Source: Adiantum capillus-veneris
Lineage: Eukaryota; Streptophyta; Polypodiopsida; Polypodiales; Pteridaceae
Length of the DNA: 64,000 nt
Direction of reading: 5' to 3'
NCBI GenBank assembly: GCA_014529385.2
Contig: CM043968.1
Span: 27,109,013-27,173,012, forward strand
The translations under genes and the position numbers were made by a program. This document shows positions 1 to 8,639 of this stretch, piece by piece. How positions within the stretch are numbered: position 1 is the first letter of the stretch; the number at the start of each line of letters is the position of its first letter. The notes under the pieces are model-generated. The model was given only the letters and a program-made list of their open reading frames with translations, had not been told where the DNA came from and searched no databases.

Positions 1-85
1 CTTACCTAGGTGAGTATGAAGCCAAGTCTGAGGTGAGAGCAATCCCATCTCAAAGACTTTCTTCTAACAGAGTGATGGATTCACA

Positions 86-697
86 AGGGTTGATTGAGTT
101 ATTGTCCACCCCTGTGGCATGCACAATCACATTAGCCAAACTCCTGAGGTACGACCAAACATGTGGACCACCATAGGCAAATGCTTAGAAAAATTTAGAG
201 TAAAAGACCCCACCTCGAAGCTTCAAGAAGGGATCAGAGAATTGGACAAGCCTCAACTAAATACTAAGCCAGTATCTTTAAACAAGGTTGGAGAATACTG
301 CGAGGGAGAAGATGGAAACACCATGCTACCAGTAGAATTCTAAGGAGTAGTTTCCAAAGCTATTCTTGACACCAGAGCAGGAGTCGCTATCGCCACCAGG
401 GAAATCTAGAAAAAATGGGGAAAATCGGCTTTGAGAGCTACCAGAATGAAATTGCAACTGGCAGATGAGTTCATGGAAAAACCTCTAGGACTCTTAGAAA
501 AAGTAATTGTCACCTCATGTGGAATCGAGTATGAGCATACATTTGCAATAGTCGATTTCGACAAAAAGAACAATTACGAGATCATCTTGGGAAGACCATT
601 CATGAGACAATTTGAAGATGGTCCAGGATTGGGGTTACGACCACATATACCTCAGACATGGCGAGACTACAACCAAAATACACCTGAAAGACCATAG
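86..697 (+). pseudogene. Gypsy A upstream aspartic protease (retropepsin), broken
   Basis: The N-terminal lead-in (LAKLLRY, then PNMWTTIGKCLEKF in an adjacent frame) resembles the gag-protease linker of plant gypsy elements. The protease active-site strand reads AILDTRAGVAIATREI at about 362-409, where D-T/S-G-A is expected, so the glycine after D-T is replaced by R. The C-terminal flap and strand end in the classic IILGRPFMRQ at about 581-610. In-frame stops lie at 341-343 (TAA) and 407-409 (TAG, at a position usually holding Trp). The product would have cleaved the Gag-Pol polyprotein. This copy is dead. Confidence 0.75.
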
Positions 698-722
698 TTA
701 CAAAGATGTTAACTAGACACCA

Positions 723-1691
723 GTGGAAGAGTTTGATTCAGCTACATTGGCAGGGTCCGAACTCCCAGCATGGTTAGGGCAAAAAAAGGAGCTATGGATG
801 TGCGGAGCTTCACATTGTGGGAGCTTAAAAAGAGAGGAATGCGTCTTAGAAAGAGCTATTGAGGACAAGGATTATATTCCGGAACCTTTTCCCGAAGATG
901 CCTTAGAACCTCTGGAATGGGAACACATACTAGCAACATTGGATGTCTGTACCATTACAGATAGCCCAACGATAAAATTTTGCGATAAGGAAGGCTATGA
1001 TGTGCTACCCTATTACATGGTAAGCATTATACTAGCACGGGATGAGAATGTAGAACCTCCAGAACAAGAAGAGTTTTATAACTCCTCTGAGCATCTGGAG
1101 GTAAATAACGATGCAGATAACGAGTGTTTAGACAGCTCAAGAGAGCGTGGGGAGAAAACAGTGAATATCAAGTTTTATGATTTTGCCAATCAGCACCCTA
1201 GATGCTAGGAACGCTATATGAAAAAACGAGCATAAAACAAAATGAGAGAAAACCTGATGCCCAGGATAAAAGATAAAACTCACTATCTAGTGCTTGTCAA
1301 GGCAGAAGATTGTGTAAAAGACCAAATATCAGGAAGATTCTCAAAAGTTCGAAGGGAACGGACGCAAGAGGAAATAAAACAAGTACGGAAGGCTAAAACA
1401 GAAACAAAATCAAAAAAATCTCAAAAATCAAAACAAGAAAAAACAAAAGACTCAGAGTGGACCAAATTGGAGCGTAAAAAGAAATACCAAGAACTAAAAC
1501 GGTCATTACAAGAGGTATGGACGACTGAGGAAGAAAGTGATGGGAAGGAGGAGTCAGAAAAAGGAAACATGAATGTATCATCCCACTATCGAAAATTCAC
1601 CATCCAGGACAGAAAAATCATAATGACACCACCAGTTAGGGAAAGAATAAACCAGGAATCTTACGATGGACCGGAAAATGCAAATGGATAG
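723..1691 (+). pseudogene. Gypsy A protease-RT linker, charged
   Basis: One frame carries about 320 residues between protease and RT, with a stop at 1206-1208 and a further stop before 1242. The first part is acidic (EPFPEDALEPLEWEHILATL, residues 56-75 of the first stretch). The second part is very Lys/Glu rich (KTETKSKKSQKSKQEKTKDS) and probably helical. Plant gypsy elements usually have a linker here that ends in the RT lead-in, but this one is long. No enzymatic domain is visible. A frame change near 1690 leads into RT. Confidence 0.6.
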
Positions 1692-3160
1692 ATCTCACTG
1701 CGCCAGGCGAAAAGCCTCAACCAGTCTATATTGCAACCGATTTAGAGCTTGAAGAAGAAGAACAGTTAACACAACTTCTCAAGAAGTATAAAGATGTGTT
1801 TGCATGGTCTTACAAAGACCTCAAAGGAGTTGATCCATCGATATGCCAATATACGATTCCTTTGAAATCAGATGCCAAACCTAGCAAACATCGTCCTTAC
1901 ACATATAATGACACATTTGCTAAACGAATCAAAGAGGAAATTTACAAGCTGATGGATGTTGAGTTCATTTATGAAATCAAACATACAGATTGGGTGTCAC
2001 CCATTGTGGTTGTCCCCAAAAATAACAGAAAGCTGTGAGTGTGTGTGAACCTCAAAAAGATAAATGTAGCCACCATAAGGGATAATTATCCCTTACCGAT
2101 CACACAACATGTACTTGAGAGGGTGGCTGGGAAACGGCCTTATTCCTTTCTAGATGGGTTTTCAGGGTATAATCAGCTGGCAATTGCAATAGAGGATCAA
2201 CACAAAACAGCATTTGCCACAGAATGAGAAATATATGCGTATAGAGTTATGCCTTTTGGCTTAACCAATGCCCCAGCTACCTTTCAAAGGTTAATGACTC
2301 ATGCGTTCAAAGAATACCTAAGAATATTTTTAGAAATATATATGGATGATCTTTGTGTACACTCTCTTTTACGAGAAGAACATGTTGACCATTTACAGAA
2401 GGTATTTGAGAAATGCAGAACATATCGAATCTGTCTTAACCCAGAAAAGTGCATTTTTTTGGTTAGGCAAGGCCGCATCTTAGGACATATTGTCTCAAGA
2501 AATGGCATAACCACTGACCTAGACAAAATCAAAGTCATAGTAGACTTGCCCAAGCCTACTAATGCCAAACAAGTACAATCCTTCATGGGACACTGCGGAT
2601 ATTATCGAAGATTCATATATATGTATGCAGTCATTGCACAACCTCTGTATCGTTTGTTAGTTAGTTTCGACTGGACTGAGGAGTGTGAAACTTCATTCCA
2701 AAAGCTTAAGGAAAACCTTGTATCAGCACCTGTACTTAAAGCACCAAATTGGGAAAAGATATTCCATGTTCACATTGATGCTTCTACATATGCAATTGGG
2801 AGTATTCTGGCTCAACCTGGAGACGGAACAATGGATTTCCCAGTTTGTTATGCAAGCCGACAGTTAAATAGTGCAGAAAAGAACTACACAACCATTGAAA
2901 GAGAGGGGTTAGGAATGATTTATGTTGTAAAGAAATTTCGGCATTATTTGCTCGCAAACAAATTTGTGTTCTTTACAGATCATCAAGCTCTTTTGTATCT
3001 AGTAAATAAACCATGCAATACTGGAAGAATTGTACACTGGTTTATTATATTGTTAGAGTTTGATTTCACAGTGGTGGTCAAAAAGGGTAAGACTCATCTA
3101 CGGGCGGATCATCTTTCGAGGCTGCACAACGGGGAAGCTCTGGAAGGAGTAGATGATGAC
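1691..3160 (+). pseudogene. Gypsy A reverse transcriptase and RNase H
   Basis: One frame runs through the RT and RNase H domains. RT shows the entry motif KKYKDVFAWSYKDLKG (about 1775-1822), the WVSPIVVVPK strand, SFLDGFSGYNQLAIA (motif A), MPFGLTNAPATFQRLM (motif B) and the catalytic IYMDD (YMDD at 2339-2350). The connection holds GHCGYYRRFI. RNase H begins near HVHIDASTYAIGSILAQ and ends at THLRADHLSRL (about 3092-3124). TGA stops at 2036-2038 and 2225-2227 replace residues that are normally Arg and Trp, so both fit single transitions. Otherwise the domain is nearly full length, which suggests moderate age. Confidence 0.9.
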
Positions 3161-3180
3161 ATACCAAATGCTTATCTTTT

Positions 3181-3560
3181 CAATATTGAAATGATACCCA
3201 AATGGTCTCAGGAAATTGTTAGCATTCTTTCCTTTGGAGGTAGATTTGATAACAAGGAAGACAGATCCAAACAACAAACAATTCAACAAACAAAAAACTT
3301 CCAGTTGATTGCAGGATGGCTGTATCATCTAGAATCGGACCAGATTCTACGATTATGTATAAATCCGGAGGAATTTGAGTGTTATCTTGAAGAAGCACAC
3401 GTCCAGGATTGTGCATTTCATTGTTCAACAATGAAAACACACCAACACGACTGAAACAATTAGGAGTTTATTGACCAACTATGTATGCTGACACACACGC
3501 TTATGTTAACAATTGTACTATATGTAGTGCCAAACGACCAGTGGATCTTGCGACATTGTT
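3181..3560 (+). pseudogene. Gypsy A integrase zinc-binding (H2C2) module, first copy
   Basis: The unit begins with the IPKWSQEIVSIL linker, continues through NFQLIAGWLYH and QILRLCINPEEFE, and ends in an HHCC pattern: the His pair in LEEAHVQDCAFHCSTMKTH and the Cys pair in YVNNCTICSAKRP. A frame break near 3450-3480 separates the His and Cys halves. The same order of motifs recurs directly downstream, so this is the first of two tandem units. A single H2C2 domain, which helps integrase multimerise and bind DNA ends, is the rule in Ty3/gypsy elements. Confidence 0.8.
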
Positions 3561-3930
3561 TCAGGCAAACATTGCACCTGCATGGAGTCAATATATCATT
3601 GATTTCTTAACCACAAGGATATTTTCTGAAAACTTAACAAAAGCACGGAAAAGGGCTATAGAGATGGAGGCTCGCGACTTTAGTTTAATTAGGAATCAAC
3701 TCTATAAGCGAGGAAAGGACAATCAACTTAGAATCTGTGCAAGTGAAAGTGAATACCTTCTGATTCTGGAACACGCACATGGAGAAATAAGTGGAGGCAA
3801 TTTTTCAGGCGATAAGACAACAAAAATTGTCTTAATCGCAGGAATATAGTGGCCTACATTGCATATGGATGCTGAGGAGTTTGTAAAGCGTTGTGACGCA
3901 TGTTAGCGCACCAAAGTGCCAATAAGGAGA
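3561..3930 (+). pseudogene. Gypsy A integrase H2C2 module, second copy
   Basis: This repeats the preceding unit: APAWSQYIIDFL, then ARDFSLIRNQLYKRGKDNQLR, LILEHAHGEISGGNFSGDKT, WPTLHMDAEEFVKRCDAC. The expected second His of the zinc site is Asn in GGNFSGDKT, while copy B has GGHFSGDKT, so the site is damaged here. Stops at 3847-3849 (TAG for TGG in copy B) and 3904-3906 (TAG for CAG in copy B) are both explained by one transition each. This second module is the more canonical of the two and leads straight into the integrase core. Confidence 0.82.
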
Positions 3931-4800
3931 GATGAGATGCCACTATGGCCAATGATGGGAGCAAGGGCATTTGCAAAATGGGGCATTGATTTTGTGGGAC
4001 CTATTTCACCTCCTGCATATCGCACCCATACCCAATATATCATTGTGGCTACTCACTATCTCACAAAATGGGCAGAAGCCAAGGCAACACAAAAAGCAGA
4101 CGCAAGAACCACTGCACAATTTTTGTATGAGAATGTCTTTGTACGATATGGGTTACCAATAGAAATTGTCAGTGATCGAGGAACACATTTTCTTAATGAA
4201 GTCATTGAATATCTGCTAGACGAATTCATGGTCATAATAGGAAATCTGCTCCATATCATCCACAAGCAAATGGACAAGCTGAGGCTACAAATAAAACATT
4301 GTGCACTGTTCTGACTAAAATTGTATCAGAGTCAAGAACAGACTGGGATCAACAGTTACACTCAACACTATGGGCATACAGGGTAGCGTACAACATGGTG
4401 TTTGGTCTAAACGCTATATTACCCATAGAGTTTTTAATTCCAACTCTACGAGTAGCAAAACGCTTAGAATGGACAGGGCATGAGCTCTCTCAAGAGTGGA
4501 TGATCTTGAAAAGCTAGATGAACTTCGATTGAGAACTGTAGCTTCGATCTATACTAAAAAGAGAAGACAAAAAGAGTTTTTTGACAAGCATGTGCGCACG
4601 AAAGAGTTCAAAACAGGTGATTATGTACTTGTTTATACCTTGAAGCAGCATGCCAAGAAACTTAAAAAGCGAGAGATGGGAACCTTTATGATTAGTGACT
4701 TATCACAAAGTGGGGCTGTCAAGCTTGCTACATTAGCAAGTGAAGAAATGCCAAATTGGATTAGTGGGTGTCGATTAAAAAAATATCATTTACCACTAAC
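3931..4800 (+). pseudogene. Gypsy A integrase catalytic core and C-terminal domain
   Basis: The DDE integrase core shows FAKWGIDFVGPISPP (first Asp), EIVSDRGTHFLN (second Asp), and a region near 4245-4310 where the Glu-bearing helix is knocked out of frame by loss of one base relative to copy B. At about 4392 a 27-nt in-frame segment present in copy B is missing. Near 4490 another single base is lost. The C-terminal part resumes with FFDKHVRTKEFKTGDYVLVYTLKQ and LSQSGAVKLATLASEE. These breaks preclude integrase function. No chromodomain follows. Confidence 0.87.
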
Positions 4801-5779
4801 ACACGATATGCTTCAAATCCATCAAGAAAAACAACGGATGAAGGAGAAACAGAGGGTACGCGAAGAGGTGCAAGCAAAAGCAAAAGAACGCATTGCAAAA
4901 AGACGGCTTCTACGACAACAACAACAATGTGGATCACCGTTGCAAATAAATGCTATTCGACTAACGAGTTTTGCTAAAGACACAATGGAGCAGATAGATT
5001 ATAATGTGCAGATAGATTGGAATGTGGATGCAGTCAAAATTCAGCATGCACAAGAACAACAGGTGATAGCTTTTGCTCAGCAACCCCGGAAGAACCATAT
5101 GGCAGCAATACAATCACTGGATAAGGAACCAAAAGAATGGGTGCCACTAAAGAACAACACGATACCCATAGCAAACAAACAGGGGACTACCCACCATGTT
5201 CCCTACAAGCATAAAACAACACAAACCGCAGTGAAAAGATCAAGGTTAGCAACCCATGACAAACACGTATGGGTGCGGAAGGATAGAGGTGACATGGCAG
5301 ACAAACCACAATACAACAGCAGGAGTCAAAAGGAGAAAAGAGTTGAACCAACAAACAAGGGCATAAAAAAGATATGGATCCCAAAGAGAATGCTCAGTAA
5401 CAACTTTCGTGCGACTCGCATTTGGATCCCAAAACCAAAGCAATAGGAACTCCCTTCAGTACAAGCAACATCGGCATGCACACACACACAACATATGAAA
5501 CTGGCCAACCGATCTATGTGGGTGCCAATCAGCAGCACAACAATGACAACCGCCGAAGTAGCAATAAACCTACAAAGACCTCTAGAACAAAGCTACCAAT
5601 GGAAAGCAAAAAAGACAACGACTATGGCCAATTCCGCCACAACAATTCTCCCCAAGGAGACAACCATGGCCATATCGACTGTAGCGGCAAACCAAGCGAC
5701 TTTTGCACGAAAGACGATCAAACAGAGAGTGGTGGAGTTACAACTTTTACTTGCAAAAAAAATCCGCCAACCAAATTAA
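4801..5779 (+). pseudogene. Gypsy A basic C-terminal pol tail, second protease deleted
   Basis: The integrase frame continues far beyond the usual end. A Lys/Gln/Arg-rich helix (EKQRMKEKQRVREE, AKERIAKRRLLRQQQQ) is followed by VQIDWNVDAVKIQHA and a long polar tail with repeated Trp-hydrophobic-Pro motifs (KKIWIPKRML, TRIWIPKPK, RSMWVPISS). At 4990-5002 a 13-nt segment replaces 298 nt present in copy B. The lost 285 net nucleotides correspond to the post-integrase retropepsin-like domain, and the reading frame is kept. A stop at 5444-5446 is followed by more tail in the same frame to 5779. Confidence 0.7.
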
Positions 5780-5980
5780 CAACAAACAGGAAACCTCAAT
5801 GGCGAATGCCAATAAGCATCTTGCTTATACCCTCTTCTTGCAGAACATTGATTTTTCCATGCATTGACCGAGTATGCATCATATAGGGCCACATTACACG
5901 GCCAAACATTAGCACAGTTTTTAACCCATGCACGGCACATACATCGCGGCGATACCTTGTTGTCCGAGAGGACTCCAGCT

Positions 5981-5994
5981 AGGAGGGGGGGAGG
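5981..5994 (+). other. Internal polypurine tract between pol and third ORF (copy A)
   Basis: A pure purine run (AGGAGGGGGGGAGG) lies about 200 nt after the end of the pol tail and is conserved in copy B at 61954-61967. It looks like a plus-strand primer site, but the sequence after it is GCATTCTC rather than a TG-starting LTR. It may be a central polypurine tract or an ancestral 3' tract. The role is inferred. Confidence 0.5.
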
Positions 5995-6197
5995 CATTCT
6001 CAAATGCGGACCTAATGGAAAAAAGAGCAAAAAAAGGGCATGTTGATTGATTGCGGACCTAATGGAAAAAAAGGGCAAAAAAGGGGTTGTCGTTTGATTG
6101 CAAAATTTTCTCGACTAACCCAAGTACATATGCCCTTATACAACATGAATCTACAAGTATATGAGGCCAAACGCCAAATTAAGCCCCTAGGTGTGTG

Positions 6198-6205
6198 TAT
6201 ATAGG
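6198..6205 (+). promoter_or_regulatory. TATA-like box in the pol-ORF3 spacer (copy A)
   Basis: TATATAGG within GTGTGTATATAGG is conserved in copy B (TATATAAG at 62146-62153) in a well-matched stretch. A second TATATAG lies at 6278-6284. It could start a subgenomic transcript for the downstream ORF, or belong to an ancestral LTR U3. No transcript evidence is available. Confidence 0.4.
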
Positions 6206-7597
6206 TAAAAATAGCCATTTTTTGGGCAAAATATTAGTAAAACGGAGAAATCCGGCCATAAAAATTGCATGTGAGTGTATATAGTGTTTTGTGGTGATGT
6301 TTTTGAGTTATTATGATTTTTGGGGATTTTTTGGGTTTGATTTGCTATTTTCCTTTTAATTTTACTAATTATCGGCAGAAAAACTTCAAAAATACAAGAA
6401 GCATGTGAAAAACGATCGTATGGGGATATTCAGTGACTATAGGACAACCTATGGTACAATGGGGGTGCAATTATGTGAATGGGGCGAAAAGTGTGTTTTG
6501 GTCGGATTTTGACTGAAACGTCAAATTTCTCGGAAACTGGGCAAATAAAGTCCAAATCAAGAAATTTTTGAGCCTAAACTACATCTCGCAAGAAGTTGGA
6601 AGCACATGTCAAATTTCATGGAAAGTGGTTCGGGGACCCCCATTATAAGATTTTTTCACTCCATTTTAAGCTCATTTCTACTATTGCCTTTTGAGAGAGA
6701 GCTCTTGCCACCTAGAGCGAACGGGACTTCCAGCAGCTTCTACGACTCGCACGACCACCCGACAGGCTCCAGACATGAGAGGTAGGCTCACCACCTTGAG
6801 ATTTTCGCGCATGTTTGTTGTTTTGTCGCGAAAACTAGCGTAGGGTTCACACGGGAAGCGAGCAGTAGAGACCTACAAGTAGAAGTGGCCACCTAACGGC
6901 TAACCCAAAAGCAATGAGACTTCATCGGCAGCTTAACCTAGCATAGGAGACCACTTTTGAATACCCAAAGGCGGTAGAAAACCATTGGAAAAAACCCTAA
7001 CTTCTAGAGCCCCGCAAGAGGCCACCAAATGGAAAATCGGCAGAAAGGCGTCCAAATGCTACCAAAACTCATGGGTATGAGCATCTCGACATGCTCGACA
7101 AGTCTATATATCCCACATGGCCATAAGGTGACCCGAAGCGGCACTAAACTTCAGAAACGGCATCAAACACACAAAGCGTCAAATAGCTCTCACGGCCAAA
7201 CCGCATGTCCGTTTGCCACCAAACTTCACGAGCGGCTTTCCTAGACCATCAACAACCAAGTCCTATGGTGGTAGACCACCACAAGTCATCGACGACATGC
7301 AAACTCAACCACGGGTGCTTCCAGAGCGACAAATTGCCAAACAGAGCCCCGGTGAAGCCAAAGTCAACAAAAACCATATGGCAAGGATCCCCAAGGGACC
7401 GTGAAGCTATGGAGACCAACATCAAGAAATTTCATCGCCGAAAAGCACTCGAAGAGTCAGAAAACGGCTCGGAGGCTCTAAAATCCACACAAGGAGTTTC
7501 TTTCTATCTATTCTTTTTTGTTGAAATAGGGCTTAAAAGGGACTCAGGGGGGCTCAGGGCAGGCACCAGTAGCACTCACCATATAAATTTCATCAGG

Positions 7598-8473
7598 AGA
7601 CATCCTACACGTAGGATGTCTCAAGGCCAATTCTGGGGACCAAACTCAACATCTCTTATTACACAGCTTCTGAATAGCCTATACATGCTAGCCACCAAGG
7701 TTCATCACATTTGGACAAAAATTGACCTCATATGCATCAAAAAATGCAAAGTCAAAGCATAGAGGCAATAATGGGCCATAGACCTACCAAAACTTATCCA
7801 AATCACATGAAACTTGCACAATACACTCATGAGCACGTTGCCAAGCTATCTGTGGGGTCACATGTAAAAAATGATGAAATAGACATCCTACGCGTAGGAT
7901 GTCTAAATGACCAATTTGGCCCCCAGCTCGCATTTTTGAGTTCTAGATCTCTTTATAACACCTTTCTGAGCTCATATATCAAGTTTCAAGCCATTCCCAT
8001 CACATTTGGCCCCCAACATCTCCAAGATGCACTTTTTGAGCCCAAAAACACTACACATGCTCTTATCAACACCAATTCTTGTCCAAATCAAAATCCAAGA
8101 GTAGGGCCATGTTCCACATGCCAAGAGCTACCCCCAAAACCAACTTCAAGTCATTTTGATGAAAAAGACATCCTACGCGTAGGATGTCTCCAGTGTATTT
8201 TGACCTACTATGCAAGAACTGACCTCATGGGAGCCACCAACATGGTGCAAGAAGCTTGTATATCAAATTTCAACCCATTTGAATATCATTTTTCCCCTGT
8301 TGAGGACCTCCTACCCAATTTGTGAGCCTAAAGCCTAAATTTTCCCAGAATTGCACTTTCCGATGCCCAAACCCAATTTCAATCACATAGCCATGTTGCA
8401 CAGGTCAAGTGCCACCAGCCTACCAAGTTTCACAAAAAACAGGCAAGGCAGACATCCTACGCGTAGGATGTCT
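7598..8473 (+). repeat. ~284-bp degenerate tandem array with 24-base palindromes
   Basis: A 24-base palindrome (half-site AGACATCCTACG followed by its exact complement) occurs at 7598-7621 (one central mismatch), 7881-7904, 8166-8189 and 8450-8473. Start-to-start spacing is 283, 285 and 284 bp. The sequence between palindromes is only weakly repeated (recurrent pieces such as CATCACATTTGG, GGGCCAT and ATATCAA.TTTCAA), so the palindrome is the best conserved part of each unit. Copy B has the same element at 63566-63589 and 63851-63874, 285 bp apart. Each could fold as a perfect hairpin in RNA or a cruciform in DNA. Confidence 0.85.
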
Positions 8474-8639
8474 AAATGATAAATTTTTGACCAGAAAGTT
8501 ACTGTGGGCACATGAAGAGTTTCCCTAGTTCCTTATATGTTTTATTTTCAATTTTCAAGTCATTTGGATAGTTAGAACTCAGTTTCTCAGCTAATATGGA
8601 AAAAATGCTAACTTTGGACTACTGCGTGCAACAGGATCT

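Larger units (their letters stand above)
5995..8639 (+). other. Non-coding spacer of gypsy family with predicted intron
   Basis: This 2.6 kb stretch has no convincing coding sequence but is conserved in copy B for at least 2 kb, so it is part of the element. From left to right it holds TATA-like boxes (6198, 6278), a candidate splice donor ATGAGAG|GTAGGC at 6781/6782 (also in copy B near 62746), and a degenerate tandem array with palindromes (7598-8473). A branch-point-like GCTAAC lies at 8607-8612, and an acceptor CAACAG at 8629-8634 sits six bases before the ATG of the third ORF. Splicing out 6782-8634 would remove the palindrome array. The splice calls rest on consensus matching only. Confidence 0.5.

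Noticed and set aside
7598-8473. Regularly spaced palindromes as a CRISPR-like array
   Set aside because: Spacing is about 284 bp with related, not unique, spacers, inside a plant retroelement; CRISPR repeats are 25-40 bp apart and prokaryotic.
5995-8630. The pol-ORF3 spacer as the 3' LTR of gypsy copy A
   Set aside because: No TG start after the purine tract, no primer-binding site at its end, and the clear polypurine tract plus TGTAGG start lies at 12162-12180. Kept only as an alternative.
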